Positions 1 through 9,346 of a stretch of DNA of 64,000 nt are shown here, piece by piece. Location of the stretch: the NCBI GenBank assembly GCA_019075865.1, contig JAGXAN010000007.1, positions 182,789-246,788 of the forward strand, given 5' to 3'. Origin of the DNA: Hyphomicrobiales bacterium. GTDB lineage: Bacteria > Pseudomonadota > Alphaproteobacteria > Rhizobiales > Beijerinckiaceae. The notes below the pieces were generated by a model, which had not been told where the DNA came from, ran no database searches, and saw nothing but the letters and a program-made list of their open reading frames with translations. The translations under genes and the position numbers were made by a program. Position 1 is the first letter of the stretch. Every line of letters starts with the position of its first letter.

Positions 1-503
1 GCTTTATTGAGCAACTGGCCATATGCCAGACGCCCATGATTGCTGCCATCGATGGTCTGGCGATTGGTGTTGGCACCACCATGATTCTGCATTGCGATTT
101 TGCCTATGCGACACCGGCCTCGCAATTCAAGATGCCGTTTGTCGATCTGGGCTTGGTGCCGGAGGCGGCTTCTTCGAGGCTAGTGCCTGAGCGTCTGGGC
201 TGGAAGAAGGCGGCGGAACTGTTGATGCTGGGGGATGGATTTGATGCGCGCGAGGCCGAGCGGCTTGGCTTTATCAATGGGGTGGTTGAGGCAGCTGATT
301 TGCTGCGCCATGCTTTTGCTATTGGCGAGCGGCTCGGTGCCAAGCCTCGCGCCGCGCTGGCAGCCACGCGCCAATTGATGCGCGCGGGCGCGGAAGAGAC
401 CCGGGCGGTGATGAACCGTGAAAGCGCGGTATTTGGCGAGCGGTTGGCATCTGCCGAAACGCAGGGCATTTTTGCGGCGTTTCTGAATCGTGGCAAAGCC
501 TGA
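1..503 (+). CDS. Enoyl-CoA hydratase/isomerase family protein, 5' end cut by window
   Basis: The reading frame is open from base 3 to the TGA at 501-503, so the N-terminus lies outside the window. The visible part has the crotonase core: the PMIAAIDGLAIGVG oxyanion-hole stretch, then CDFAYA, then FKMPFVDLGLVPEAASSRLVPERLG, which carries the usual position for a catalytic acid in the second half of the fold. The family hydrates 2-enoyl-CoA or isomerises acyl-CoA thioesters, usually in fatty-acid or aromatic-acid degradation in the cytoplasm. Which substrate is used cannot be told from this fragment. The next gene is convergent, so no operon partner is visible. Confidence 0.88.
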   Translation, partial: FIEQLAICQTPMIAAIDGLAIGVGTTMILHCDFAYATPASQFKMPFVDLGLVPEAASSRLVPERLGWKKAAELLMLGDGFDAREAERLGFINGVVEAADLLRHAFAIGERLGAKPRAALAATRQLMRAGAEETRAVMNRESAVFGERLASAETQGIFAAFLNRGKA

Positions 504-528
504 GGCCAAAATTTCGGCAGGCCGAGAA

Positions 529-1089
529 TCAGGACAGTGATTTCGACGCTTCTCTGGGCTTCAACCGGGCCATGATCTGATCGGCGCGCTCCTGGGCTGC
601 GACTGACTTGACGGCGATTCCAAAATTGACCATTTGCGTCGCCTGAAAGATGCAGCCTCTCATCAATTCTGTGATTTCGCTGCAGGCTTTTTCGAGCGTT
701 TGGGCGGTGATTTCGTCGCGTAATTGGCATTTGATGTAGGTTTTTGCGATTTTCGCCAGATTTTCGATCTGTGCGGTAATCGCCAGCATGGCATCGTGCA
801 ACTTGGGGTCAATCTGGCCCCAGGCCTCAATGGCGTTTTCGCGGCCAGGAAGCATCGATTTCTGGAAATATTCCTTATAAGGCGTGACGCGCCATGAAAG
901 AATGGCACTGCCTAATTCCGGCATGGCCGGATAGTTCTCGATGAGCATCGAGATTTCATTGAAAACATTGAGATAATCATTCGCCAGGCCGGATTTTGGG
1001 TTGACCAGCGAATTGGCGCGATTGGTGACCCGCGTTTCTGCGAAGCGGTCACTTTGAAAATTCTTGGCCAATTGATCAGCAGGAATCAT
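529..1089 (-). CDS. Conserved hypothetical protein, helical
   Basis: I do not recognise this 186-residue protein. It has no signal peptide or membrane segment and looks largely helical, with two cysteines (in YIKCQLRDE and MRGCIFQ) and a basic C-terminal tail. The ATG at 1089 is preceded by AAGAAA, a weak ribosome site. It converges on the enoyl-CoA hydratase and diverges from the SRAP gene. The helical, Ala/Gln-rich middle is loosely reminiscent of phasin-type granule proteins, but that is a guess and no diagnostic motif is present. Confidence 0.6.
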   Translation of the reverse strand: MIPADQLAKNFQSDRFAETRVTNRANSLVNPKSGLANDYLNVFNEISMLIENYPAMPELGSAILSWRVTPYKEYFQKSMLPGRENAIEAWGQIDPKLHDAMLAITAQIENLAKIAKTYIKCQLRDEITAQTLEKACSEITELMRGCIFQATQMVNFGIAVKSVAAQERADQIMARLKPREASKSLS

Positions 1090-1229
1090 CTGGTTTCTTA
1101 CAATTGGGTTGCAATTTTAACGACCATCATGGCGTGCAAACCATAAAAAACAGTTGATATTGAAAATCAATCATTCTCTACTTTAGTTGTATGATGATCC
1201 GCGGGCTGGATACGCATGAAAGGGCCAAA

Positions 1230-1922
1230 ATGTGTGGACGCTACGCAATAACGCTGCCGCCTGAAGCCGTGCGCGGCTATTTCAAATATGTTGAGCAACC
1301 CAATTTTCCGCCCCGCTACAATATCGCCCCAACCCAACCGGTTCCAATTGTGGTGGCGAGACGCACTGGAGCGGAAGCCGCGAGCCGGCATTTCATGCTG
1401 GTGCGCTGGGGCTTCCTGCCCGGATTCGTCAAGGACACCAAGACGTTTCCGCTCCTCATCAACGCCCGCTCGGAAAGCGTCATGAGCAAACCCAGCTTTC
1501 GCAATGCCTTTCGCCGGCGTCGCTGCCTTTTCATCATGGATGGCTATTACGAATGGCAGGCGAGGGGTGCCAAAATGCCCAAACAGGCTTATTTGCTGCG
1601 CCGACCCGACCACGGGCTGTTTGGCGTTGCAGGCATCTGGGAGACGCATATTTCTGCGGACGGCGGCGAGATTGATACGGCTTGTCTTCTGACAACGTCG
1701 GCCAATGCAGCGATTGGTTTCGTGCATGATCGTATGCCGGTGATTCTCGATCCGGGGGATTTCGATCTTTGGCTCGATCTGGATGAAACCCAATATGCCC
1801 GGGCGGAGCCTTTGCTGCGTCCCGCCAATGACGATTATCTCACAGCAACCGCCATCGGGCCCGCAATCAATAAAGCCGGCAATGAGGGCGCCTATGTGCA
1901 GCACCCCATGGATGCGTCGTGA
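1230..1922 (+). CDS. SRAP (YedK/HMCES-like) abasic-site processing protein
   Basis: The protein starts MCGRYA; after Met removal Cys2 is the residue that forms the thiazolidine cross-link with abasic sites in single-stranded DNA in this family. That dictates the ATG at 1230 rather than in-frame starts upstream, and AAAGGG sits just ahead of it. Other family signatures follow: FPPRYNIAPTQPVPIV, the RWGFLPGF stretch, INARSES, CLFIMDGYYEW (with the conserved Glu) and HDRMPVIL with the catalytic His. At 230 residues it has the usual length. It stands alone, upstream of a LysR gene on the same strand. Confidence 0.93.
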   Translation: MCGRYAITLPPEAVRGYFKYVEQPNFPPRYNIAPTQPVPIVVARRTGAEAASRHFMLVRWGFLPGFVKDTKTFPLLINARSESVMSKPSFRNAFRRRRCLFIMDGYYEWQARGAKMPKQAYLLRRPDHGLFGVAGIWETHISADGGEIDTACLLTTSANAAIGFVHDRMPVILDPGDFDLWLDLDETQYARAEPLLRPANDDYLTATAIGPAINKAGNEGAYVQHPMDAS

Positions 1923-1998
1923 AACAGTGAATTTCAAAAATCAGTTTCTTGCAAATTTGCATAAACAGGTTCTAATGTTGCAATGCTCTGAGGGAAAT

Positions 1999-2904
1999 AT
2001 GTCGCAGCCACCGAATTCTACGTCATGGGATGATTTCCGCCTGGTGAAGGCGATTGCCGAAACCCGCTCGCTTACCGGCGCGGCGGAGCGGCTGGATTTG
2101 AACCACTCGACCGTATTCCGGCGGTTGGGGCAATTGGAGAGCAATCTCTCGACGCATCTGTTCGAGCGGGCGCGCTCGGGTTATGTGGTGACCAAGGCGG
2201 GTGCCGAAATGGTCGAACTGGCGCAGCGCATGGCCGAGGAAATCGATGCATTTGAGCGCAAAGCCGCCGGGCGCGATGAAAAGCCATCGGGTGATTTGCG
2301 AGTGACGGTAGTCGACACGCTGTTGATATACGCGTTGACACCTGTGTTTGCCGAATTTGGACGCCAGTTTCCGGAAATCCGGTTGGAAGTGATCGAGACG
2401 GCCGAGTCTCTCAACCTGTCGCGGCGTGATGCGGATATTGCGATACGGGCGACCGCCTCGCCGCCGGAGACGCTGATCGGGCGCAAATTGGGCGATATCG
2501 TTTGGTCGCGATATGTGCCCAGTGATCCGAATTTTGTCGTCAATGAAACCACGACCCGCTGGGTTGGGTATGGCGGCAATATGGTTGGGCTGTTGCCGGC
2601 ACGCATTGTCGAGGCGGAAAGCGGTGGCAACCGGATCTACTACAGGCTCAACACGCTGCTGGGACAGGCTGAAGCGATTGCTGCCGGGATTGGCATGGGG
2701 GTTTTGCCATGTTTCATTGGTGACCAAACCAAGGGCATCCGGCGCTATGGCACGCCCATACAGGAGAATGGCGGGCAGATCTGGCTACTCACGCACCCGG
2801 ACTTGCGCCATGCGGCGCGCGTGCGGGCGTTTATGGATTTTGTCGGTTCGGAAATGACCCGCATTCGCAAGACATTCGGCGGCGAAATCGGGGTTGAAAG
2901 CTGA
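1999..2904 (+). CDS. LysR-family transcriptional regulator
   Basis: The N-terminal winged helix-turn-helix (about residues 8-66) reads WDDFRLVKAIAETRSLTGAAERLDLNHSTVFRRLGQLE in two halves, typical of LysR regulators, followed by an effector-binding domain to the C-terminus (about 301 residues in all). The ATG at 1999 is chosen because AGGGA lies directly ahead; the frame is open further upstream but there it overlaps the SRAP gene. The family usually regulates a neighbouring gene. The nearest metabolic gene is the convergent aminotransferase, so its target is not evident here. Confidence 0.9.
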   Translation: MSQPPNSTSWDDFRLVKAIAETRSLTGAAERLDLNHSTVFRRLGQLESNLSTHLFERARSGYVVTKAGAEMVELAQRMAEEIDAFERKAAGRDEKPSGDLRVTVVDTLLIYALTPVFAEFGRQFPEIRLEVIETAESLNLSRRDADIAIRATASPPETLIGRKLGDIVWSRYVPSDPNFVVNETTTRWVGYGGNMVGLLPARIVEAESGGNRIYYRLNTLLGQAEAIAAGIGMGVLPCFIGDQTKGIRRYGTPIQENGGQIWLLTHPDLRHAARVRAFMDFVGSEMTRIRKTFGGEIGVES

Positions 2905-2959
2905 CCCTTGCCATCAGGGGCCAGTCATCCGGCCCCCGATCTGTCCAAAGTCAGCGCAA

Positions 2960-4297
2960 TCAGGCGACTGCGCGGATGATGCGACCCATTTTATCGACGA
3001 TCTCGTCGATCTGCGCTTCAGATATCACCAGTGGCGGCGTCAGAACCAGCGATTCGCCAGCGGTGCGCACCATCAAGCCTTCCTCGAAAAACGCATGGTT
3101 CAGCGCGTCAAATGCGCGTTTGCCAATGGCATCCGGTCGCGAGGCGAGGTCAACTGCCGCGACAAGGCCCAGCGTGCGAATGTCCAGCACATTAGGTTGG
3201 CCCTTGAGCGTGTGGATGGCATCCGCCCATATCGGCTCCATTTTCTTGGCGCGGGCAAACAAATCCTCTTCGGCGTAAACGTCGAGCGTTGCCAGGCCAG
3301 CAGCCGCTGCCAGCGGATGACCGGAATAGGTATAGCCATGGAAGAAGTTGATGGCGTGTTCCGGGCCGGTCATGAAGGCATCGTATATGCCCTTGCGCAT
3401 GATGACGCCGCCCATGGGCACTGCGCCGGAGGTGATACCCTTGGCAAAGCAGATCATATCCGGCACCACGTCGTAGCGTTCGGCGGCAAATGGCGCGCCA
3501 AGACGCCCAAAGCCGGAAATCACCTCGTCAAATATCAGCAACAGGCCATATTTGTCGCAAATGGCCCGCAGGCGCTTCAAATAGCCTTTCGGGGGCGGCA
3601 GCACGCCGGTTGAACCCGCCATCGGCTCGACAATCACTGCCGCAATGGTGGATGCGTCGTGCAAAGTTACCAAACGCTCCAGATCATCGGCCAGATGCGC
3701 GCCCCATTCGGGCTCGCCCTTGGTAAACGCCTGCTGTTCCCGATTGTAGGTGTGGGGCAGGTGGTCAACGCCCGCGAGCAGCGAGCCAAAGAATTTGCGA
3801 TTGGGGGCCATGCCACCGACCGAAATGCCACCAAAGCCGACGCCGTGATAGCCGCGTTCACGACCGATGAGGCGGGTCTTTTGGCCTTCGCCGCGCACGT
3901 TGTGGTAGGCAATGGCGGTTTTGAGGGCGGTATCGACGGCCTCAGAGCCCGAATTGGCGAAGAAAACATAATCGAGATCGGCGGGAGCCAGGGCCGCAAT
4001 GCGTGAAGCCAGTTGAAAAGCCTTGGGATGGCCAAACTGAAAGGTCGGGGCAAAGTCCAGTTCTGCCGCCTGAGCCTGGATGGCTTCGACAATCTTTTTT
4101 CGGTTATGGCCAGCGTTGGCGCACCAGAGACCGGCGGTTCCATCCAAAATCGCGCGACCTTCGGGCGTGTAATAGTGCATGTCCTTGGCGCGCGAGATCA
4201 TCCGCGGATGGCTCTTGAACGAGCGATTGGCGGTAAAGGGCATGAAAAAAGATTCAAGATCGTTGGGCAGTGCGGCGCTTTTTGCGGAAGAGGACAT
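2960..4297 (-). CDS. Omega-amino acid:pyruvate aminotransferase (class III)
   Basis: This 445-residue PLP enzyme has the class III pattern: LDGTAGLWCANAGH near the N-terminus, ANSGSEAVDTALK for phosphate binding, FDEVISGFGR with the cofactor-contacting Asp, and the FAKGITSG stretch containing the Schiff-base lysine. The AGLWCANAGH and NFFHGYTYSGHPLA segments are those of beta-alanine/omega-amino acid:pyruvate transaminases. It would move the amino group of beta-alanine or similar omega-amino acids onto pyruvate in the cytosol. A GGAG precedes the ATG. No beta-alanine partner such as methylmalonate-semialdehyde dehydrogenase lies beside it. Confidence 0.9.
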   Translation of the reverse strand: MSSSAKSAALPNDLESFFMPFTANRSFKSHPRMISRAKDMHYYTPEGRAILDGTAGLWCANAGHNRKKIVEAIQAQAAELDFAPTFQFGHPKAFQLASRIAALAPADLDYVFFANSGSEAVDTALKTAIAYHNVRGEGQKTRLIGRERGYHGVGFGGISVGGMAPNRKFFGSLLAGVDHLPHTYNREQQAFTKGEPEWGAHLADDLERLVTLHDASTIAAVIVEPMAGSTGVLPPPKGYLKRLRAICDKYGLLLIFDEVISGFGRLGAPFAAERYDVVPDMICFAKGITSGAVPMGGVIMRKGIYDAFMTGPEHAINFFHGYTYSGHPLAAAAGLATLDVYAEEDLFARAKKMEPIWADAIHTLKGQPNVLDIRTLGLVAAVDLASRPDAIGKRAFDALNHAFFEEGLMVRTAGESLVLTPPLVISEAQIDEIVDKMGRIIRAVA

Positions 4298-4379
4298 GGG
4301 CTACTCCAAAAAAATATGGCCGCAACATATCACGTCGCGACCATAGCAAAAGCGATATTTCAAATAGGTCAGGCAGCCA

Positions 4380-4814
4380 TCAAGCGCCATGCACCTGAAT
4401 TTCGACGTCGATATTGCCGCGGGTGGCATGCGAATAGGGGCAGATCTTTTCGTGGGCTTCCTGCGCCAGAAGCTCCAGATCGGCCTGAGACAGACTCTTG
4501 TCGGTCACATCGAGCTTGACGGCAAGGCCAAATCCACCCTTGTCGCGCGGGCCGATGGTCACGGCGCAGGTGATGCTGGCCCCCGAAGCGTTCTTCTTGT
4601 GCTGGTGGCCAACAAAATCCAGAGCGCCCCCAAAGCAGGCCGCATAACCGGCCGCAAACAAATGCTCGGGCGTGGTCGTGTCGGGTTTGCCCGGCCCGCC
4701 CATGGCTTTGGGCACGGACAAATTCGCTGCCACCATGTGATCGCTGGATTCGGTATGGCCGTTGCGCCCGCCGGTAGCGGTGGCGGTGGCGGTATAGAGT
4801 GGCTTGATCGACAT
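4380..4814 (-). CDS. ohr: Organic hydroperoxide resistance protein, Ohr/OsmC family
   Basis: The 144-residue protein carries both redox cysteines of Ohr: Cys60 in AAGYAACFGGAL and Cys125 in the diagnostic CPYSHATRGN ending. N-terminal YTATATATGGRNGH and TTPEHLFAAGYAACF are also Ohr-like and separate it from OsmC proper. Ohr reduces fatty-acid and other organic hydroperoxides in the cytosol using lipoylated proteins as reductant. In many alphaproteobacteria an adjacent MarR-type ohrR controls it; none is visible here. An inverted repeat in the upstream gap is listed separately. Confidence 0.93.
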   Translation of the reverse strand: MSIKPLYTATATATGGRNGHTESSDHMVAANLSVPKAMGGPGKPDTTTPEHLFAAGYAACFGGALDFVGHQHKKNASGASITCAVTIGPRDKGGFGLAVKLDVTDKSLSQADLELLAQEAHEKICPYSHATRGNIDVEIQVHGA

Positions 4815-4853
4815 TGTGCGTTTCCTTCTCTTGCGGCGTTTGCGGAATTGAAC

Positions 4854-4880
4854 CTCAATTATTGATAGAGGAAAATTGAG
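4854..4880. promoter_or_regulatory. Inverted repeat upstream of ohr, possible operator
   Basis: CTCAATT and AATTGAG form a perfect 7-bp inverted repeat with a 13-bp spacer, and an 11-bp near-palindrome TCAATTATTGA overlaps the left arm. It lies in the gap between divergent ohr and pssA, 40-66 bp ahead of the ohr start. AT-rich dyads of this kind are typical for OhrR/MarR operators, but no regulator gene is nearby and the region is generally AT-rich, so this is only suggestive. Confidence 0.3.
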
Positions 4881-4970
4881 TTGCTTGCAATTTTGTTTTG
4901 GGCAAATGCGGATGGCGGCTGATAATTTTCAGTGCTTGTTGTTGAAGGCGCATGCGTTTATCTTCGCGGC

Positions 4971-5783
4971 ATGAACAAACCACTCTTTTCCAACAATCGG
5001 TTGACGCGGCGTCGGCTTGGCGGCGTGCCGCTGCGGGTGCCGATGCGGGTCATTGTGCCCAATGTCGTGACCTTGCTGGCGTTGTGCCTTGGCATTACCG
5101 CCATTCGCTTTGCGATTGAGCAGCAATTCACCCAGGCTGTGCTGTGCATTCTGGGGGCGGCGGTATTTGATGGACTCGACGGGCGCATCGCCCGGGCGCT
5201 CAAAGGCACGACGCGATTTGGGGCCGAGTTGGACTCGCTCGCCGATTTTATCGATTTTGGCGTTGCCCCGGCCATCGTCCTCTACCTTTGGAGCCTCGAG
5301 TCGACGAAATCTTTCGGATGGTTTGCCGTCCTCGTTTATGCGGTGGCCTGCGCCCTGCGGCTGGCGCGCTTCAACGTGACGCTGGATGAAGAAGCGAGCA
5401 CGGGGCCGAGCTCGCGGTTTTTCACCGGCATGCCGGCACCGGCTGGTGCTTTGGTCGTGCTTTTGCCGCTGTATCTGCACCTGTCGGCGCTGGCCCTGCC
5501 CAACCTGCCACGACTGGTGCCGTTTCAAATTGCTTATGTGCTGGTGGTTGCATTCCTGATGGTAAGCCGGATACCGCATTTCTCCGGCAAGACCATCGGG
5601 CGGATACCGCGTGAGCATGTGGGTGCGGTCATGTTTGCCGGGGCGGTGGCGATCCTGCTGCTTTTCACCTTTCCGATGGAAATGCTGATCGTCCTCACCC
5701 TCGGCTATTTCGCCCTGATCCCGCTCAGCATCCGGCAGGCGCGAAAGCTGCGCGAGGCCGAAGACGTCGGCCAAATCCATTGA
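4971..5783 (+). CDS. pssA: CDP-diacylglycerol--serine O-phosphatidyltransferase
   Basis: This inner-membrane enzyme makes phosphatidylserine from CDP-diacylglycerol and serine, the precursor of phosphatidylethanolamine. The CDP-alcohol phosphotransferase signature D-x2-DG-x2-AR-x8-G-x3-D-x3-D is intact in FDGLDGRIARALKG followed by AELDSLADF. About seven to eight hydrophobic helices follow an Arg-rich start. The ATG at 4971 (MNKPLFS) gives 270 residues, the usual length of the integral-membrane subclass. The phosphatidylserine decarboxylase gene that often sits upstream is absent; ohr is there instead on the other strand. Confidence 0.93.
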   Translation: MNKPLFSNNRLTRRRLGGVPLRVPMRVIVPNVVTLLALCLGITAIRFAIEQQFTQAVLCILGAAVFDGLDGRIARALKGTTRFGAELDSLADFIDFGVAPAIVLYLWSLESTKSFGWFAVLVYAVACALRLARFNVTLDEEASTGPSSRFFTGMPAPAGALVVLLPLYLHLSALALPNLPRLVPFQIAYVLVVAFLMVSRIPHFSGKTIGRIPREHVGAVMFAGAVAILLLFTFPMEMLIVLTLGYFALIPLSIRQARKLREAEDVGQIH

Positions 5784-5792
5784 ACTGAAATC

Positions 5793-6155
5793 CTACCGGG
5801 CGCGCTTGCTCAGGCGACGCGCATTGGCATGCACTTTGGCGCGGGCTGATTTCGAACTTTCTTCTGCAATGGTCATAAAGCCGATCGGATAATCCGCCAG
5901 CTTCAACTTGCCACCCATGGCTTGCCGTGAAAAGTCGGCAGCGGCGAGGGCGCCATCCAGAGCGCCCATAGTAGCTGCGGAGAGTTTCTCGCTGACCATG
6001 CGCACGGTTTCTGCCGATGGCGGTTTCATGCGCATGGTGTCCTCGGTCAAGTCGGGCATGCGCAGGGCAATGGTCGTCCAGGCGGCCATTTGCGTTTCAA
6101 TGTGGCTGATCCAAAAATTGTAGGCCTTGGTATGCAGTGCGGTAATTTCGTCCAT
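5793..6155 (-). CDS. Small phasin-like hypothetical protein
   Basis: A 120-residue, mostly helical protein with a basic tail (KVHANARRLSKRAR) that resembles the C-terminal ends of many rhizobial phasins, the small proteins coating polyhydroxyalkanoate granules. No signal peptide or membrane segment is seen. GGAAAGG lies a few bases ahead of the ATG at 6155. It converges on pssA with 9 bp between stop codons. The phasin assignment rests on size, helicity and tail only, and a search could easily overturn it. Confidence 0.55.
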   Translation of the reverse strand: MDEITALHTKAYNFWISHIETQMAAWTTIALRMPDLTEDTMRMKPPSAETVRMVSEKLSAATMGALDGALAAADFSRQAMGGKLKLADYPIGFMTIAEESSKSARAKVHANARRLSKRAR

Positions 6156-6408
6156 AATATAGCCTTTCCGGCAAGGGGAAATTCACTTCGTGCCACTCAA
6201 TAGGGAACTAGTAGAGCAAAGACGTAAATCAAGTTGGCCGATTCGGGCCAGTTTCCTGCAATAATTCGGCTCCGACCTGCAACATTCTGTTCACAAACCA
6301 GCAAATCTCGACTAGGTTCCGCCATGAGCGGCTATGCAATGATTTTATTGTGCACTGCAACATGAAAAGAATCAAGCGGTTTGATCGCCGCGCGAAAGAT
6401 AGGAACAT

Positions 6409-6627
6409 ATGTCGAAAGAAGAATTGTTGGAATTCCCGGGTTCGGTGACCGAGCTTTTGCCCAATGCGATGTTTCGCGTGTTGCTGGAAAATGGTCATGA
6501 GATTATTGCGCACACGGCTGGAAAAATGCGCAAGAACCGCATTCGCGTGCTCACTGGCGATAAAGTGCTGGTCGAAATGACACCGTATGATTTGACCAAG
6601 GGTCGCATCACCTATCGCTTTAAGTAA
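6409..6627 (+). CDS. infA: Translation initiation factor IF-1
   Basis: The 72-residue OB-fold protein matches IF-1 closely: [19 protein letters not shown], then [19 protein letters not shown] and the end [12 protein letters not shown]. It binds the 30S A site and helps IF-2 and IF-3 select the start codon. It heads an infA-maf-yacG group on the plus strand, with 42 bp to maf. The 253-bp gap upstream is shared with the divergent phasin-like gene and must hold the promoter; I see no unambiguous -35/-10 pair. Confidence 0.97.
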   Translation: MSKEELLEFPGSVTELLPNAMFRVLLENGHEIIAHTAGKMRKNRIRVLTGDKVLVEMTPYDLTKGRITYRFK

Positions 6628-6669
6628 AATCTATAAGCTCCTAAATCAAAATGGAAAAGCGCCATAATA

Positions 6670-7314
6670 ATGCTTAACAGGACCAGCGAAAAGAGTTGGC
6701 GTCCGCGCCTGGTTCTGGCTTCAGCTTCGCCGCGCCGTGTCGCTTTGTTGCAACAGATTGGCATTGATCCGGACGCGCTGTTGCCCGCTGACATTGACGA
6801 AACGCCCAAGAAGAACGAATTGCCCCGCAGCCTTGCGACGCGACTTGCCGATGAAAAGGCCTTTGCCGCGCAAAAGATTGCCGGTCAACGCGAGGATTTG
6901 CAGGGCTGCTTCCTGTTGGCGGCTGATACGCTGGTGAGCGTTGGTCGCCGAATTTTGCCCAAAGCGGAACTGGTGGAGGAGGCAGCGGCTTGTCTGCGGT
7001 TGCTTTCGGGGCGGGCGCATCGTGTTTATACCGGTGTGACGCTGCTGACGCCCAAGGGAGCGGTGCGCCGCCGTTTGGTTGAGACAAGGGTGCGGTTCAA
7101 GCGCCTCTCAAATGAGGAAATAGAGGCCTATCTTGCCTCTGGCGACTGGCGGGGCAAGGCGGGTGGCTATGCCATTCAGGGGTTTGCTGCCAGCTTTGTG
7201 GTGCGTCTGATTGGCTCGCACAGTTCGGTTGTTGGTCTGCCGCTGGCCGAAACCTATCAGTTATTGTCCGGGGAGGGCTATCCGGTGCATCTGGGCTGGC
7301 TCAACAAGGTGTGA
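6670..7314 (+). CDS. maf: Maf family nucleotide pyrophosphatase
   Basis: The Maf signature [10 protein letters not shown] opens the protein after a short N-terminal extension, and the later blocks [37 protein letters not shown] and [14 protein letters not shown] are all present. Maf proteins hydrolyse nucleoside triphosphates, including modified ones, and are usually treated as house-cleaning enzymes. It lies between infA and yacG, and its TGA overlaps the yacG ATG, so the two are probably translated together. Confidence 0.95.
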   Translation: MLNRTSEKSWRPRLVLASASPRRVALLQQIGIDPDALLPADIDETPKKNELPRSLATRLADEKAFAAQKIAGQREDLQGCFLLAADTLVSVGRRILPKAELVEEAAACLRLLSGRAHRVYTGVTLLTPKGAVRRRLVETRVRFKRLSNEEIEAYLASGDWRGKAGGYAIQGFAASFVVRLIGSHSSVVGLPLAETYQLLSGEGYPVHLGWLNKV

Positions 7315-7511
7315 TGTCCATGACAAATGATGCCGCGAAAAAGGAAGGGCAGACGCTGGGCAAACGCTGTCCGGTTTGCCAAAAACCCGCGGACAAGGCG
7401 CATACGCCTTTTTGTTCCGCGCGTTGCGCCGATGTCGACCTGCATCGCTGGCTGTCGGGCCGCTATGTCATACCCGGTAAGCCCCTATCGCCGGAGCGCG
7501 ACGAGGAATAG
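7314..7511 (+). CDS. yacG: DNA gyrase inhibitor YacG, zinc-ribbon protein
   Basis: A 65-residue protein with four cysteines in the YacG arrangement (Cys19, Cys22, Cys34, Cys38: CPVC, then FCSARCADVDLHRWL). In E. coli the protein binds GyrB and blocks DNA binding by gyrase. The ATG at 7314 overlaps the maf TGA (TGATG) with AAGG five bases ahead; a second ATG at 7320 is possible. gyrA is in this window but 28 kb away. Confidence 0.93.
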   Translation: MSMTNDAAKKEGQTLGKRCPVCQKPADKAHTPFCSARCADVDLHRWLSGRYVIPGKPLSPERDEE

Positions 7512-7516
7512 GCCGC

Positions 7517-7870
7517 CTAAATCGAGAAGCTGACGCCGCAACCGCAGGAGGAGGCCGCATTGGGATTATCGATCTTGAAGGCTTGGCCAATCAGATCGTC
7601 AACAAAATCAATCTTTGCCCCGCCAAGGAAGCCGAGGGAGACCGGATCGATCAAAACCACGGCCCCATCCTTCTCCAAAGCAAGATCGTCGGGTTGCCTC
7701 GCCTGTTCAATGTCAAAGGAATATTGGAATCCGGAGCAGCCGCCACCCTTTACCGCCACGCGCAGCACCGAGCCTTGCGGCTCCCCGGCCAGAATTTTGG
7801 CCACACGCAGCGCCGCGCGGTCGGTGAGTTCGACGGTTTCGGAATGGGTGGTATCGATATTTGCGGACAT
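7517..7870 (-). CDS. A-type iron-sulfur cluster carrier, HesB/IscA/ErpA family
   Basis: The three conserved cluster-binding cysteines are present: Cys45 in KGGGCSGFQY, and Cys109 and Cys111 in the terminal SSCGCGVSFSI. At 117 residues it has the expected size. Such proteins take Fe-S clusters from the scaffold and pass them to target enzymes in the cytosol. The sequence is closest in style to ErpA/insertion-type proteins, but paralogues are hard to separate by eye. No isc or suf genes are adjacent. It converges on yacG. Confidence 0.92.
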   Translation of the reverse strand: MSANIDTTHSETVELTDRAALRVAKILAGEPQGSVLRVAVKGGGCSGFQYSFDIEQARQPDDLALEKDGAVVLIDPVSLGFLGGAKIDFVDDLIGQAFKIDNPNAASSCGCGVSFSI

Positions 7871-8040
7871 GTGTTTCGCCTATGATGCGCTTGCCGGTAA
7901 ATCGCGCGATATCGCAGTTATAGCCAAAGAAATAGGTTGTCATGATTAAAAATTCAATTGCTATCCTTGCTGCAGGCCCGGCTGTGGCGGATGGCGGGGC
8001 TTGGGGTTGGGCTTGCCCAAGGGAATGAGGAGATTGCCGC

Positions 8041-9240
8041 GTGTTGACACCGCCTAAATCCGAGCTTGCGCCCTATGCCAGCCTGTGGCGTGAATCGGCG
8101 GGCCGCCGCGTGGCGGAAGCATCCTCACCGACCCGCAGCGAGTTTCAGCGAGACCGTGACCGGATCGTGCATTCCACGGCGTTTCGGCGGCTTGCGCACA
8201 AGACGCAGGTTTTTGTGCCGCACGAGGGCGATCATTTCCGAACGCGCCTTACCCACACGATTGAAGTGGCGCAGATCACCCGGGCACTGGCAAGGGCGCT
8301 GCGCCTTGATGAGGATCTGGCGGAGGCGCTGGCGCTGGCGCATGACCTTGGCCATACCCCGTTTGGCCATGCGGGCGAGGACATTCTGGAAGATTGCCTG
8401 AAAGATCACGGCGGGTTTGACCATAATGCGCAGGCTTTGCGGATTGTGACGCAGCTGGAGCAACATTACGCGCAATTTGACGGGTTGAACCTGACCTTTG
8501 AAACGCTGGAAGGGCTGGTGAAACACAATGGCCCATTGCTGCAAGCCGATGGCACCCCCCAGCCCCGATTTCGCGTCAAGGGGATCAGCCCGATCATCCT
8601 CGATTTTGACGCCCAATATCCGCTCGATTTGCAGAGTTTTTCCAGCGCCGAGGCGCAATGCGCCGCCATTGCCGACGATATCGCCTATAATGCCCATGAC
8701 GTGGATGATGGGCTGCGCGCCGGTTTGTTCAGCCTTGCGGATATAGCCGAGGTGCCATTTTTGGCGCAATTGCTGCGCGATATTGGCGGGCTTTACCCCA
8801 ATCTGGCGGCTGAGCGGGTGATTCACGAGTTGCTGCGACGGGTGATTACCCGGTTTGTCGAGGATGTGATCCGCCAAAGCCAGGAAAGACTGGCGCGCGC
8901 CAATCCGGCCCATGTCGCGGATATTCGGGCCTTGAATGATGCTGTCGTGGCTTTTTCGCCGGAAATGGCGCAGGTTGACCGGGATTTGAAGGGTTTCTTA
9001 TATCCCCGCATGTACCGGCACCCGCGCATCATGCGCATCCGCGACGAGGCGGGGCAGGTGATGCGCGATCTTTATGGATTGTATCTGCGCACGCCCTCGA
9101 CCATGCCGCCGGAATGGGCGGCCTTGGCCCAAAAGGGTGAGGTCGAACGGGTTATCGCCGATTATATTGCCGGCATGACCGACCGGTTTGCCTTGCGCGA
9201 ACATGAAAGGCTGATTGGCAACACGCCGGAATTGCGTTGA
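8041..9240 (+). CDS. dgt: Deoxyguanosinetriphosphate triphosphohydrolase-like protein
   Basis: An HD-domain dNTPase of 399 residues. Metal-binding residues are visible in RLTHTIEV and [14 protein letters not shown], and [14 protein letters not shown] is the later conserved block. The family hydrolyses dNTPs to the deoxynucleoside and triphosphate, adjusting nucleotide pools. The start is GTG at 8041, supported by TGAGGAG nine bases upstream. In many Hyphomicrobiales dgt precedes argS; here a Do-type protease follows instead. Confidence 0.94.
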   Translation: MLTPPKSELAPYASLWRESAGRRVAEASSPTRSEFQRDRDRIVHSTAFRRLAHKTQVFVPHEGDHFRTRLTHTIEVAQITRALARALRLDEDLAEALALAHDLGHTPFGHAGEDILEDCLKDHGGFDHNAQALRIVTQLEQHYAQFDGLNLTFETLEGLVKHNGPLLQADGTPQPRFRVKGISPIILDFDAQYPLDLQSFSSAEAQCAAIADDIAYNAHDVDDGLRAGLFSLADIAEVPFLAQLLRDIGGLYPNLAAERVIHELLRRVITRFVEDVIRQSQERLARANPAHVADIRALNDAVVAFSPEMAQVDRDLKGFLYPRMYRHPRIMRIRDEAGQVMRDLYGLYLRTPSTMPPEWAALAQKGEVERVIADYIAGMTDRFALREHERLIGNTPELR

Positions 9241-9346
9241 CGGCGGTTTTTGACCAAACCTTGGGCCTGCATTTCTAAGCCAACGAAAAAATGCCAAGAT
9301 CGCGGCCTAGGGCAGTGAGCGTTCAATCCATGAAGGAGAATCAATT

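Noticed and set aside
1783..1998. N-terminal extension of the LysR regulator
   Set aside because: The 72 extra codons overlap the SRAP gene and do not look like LysR; the ATG at 1999 has its own AGGGA.
6330..6370. TGCACTGCA-type motif as a PhaR site for the phasin-like gene
   Set aside because: A single short motif, and the phasin assignment itself is unsure.
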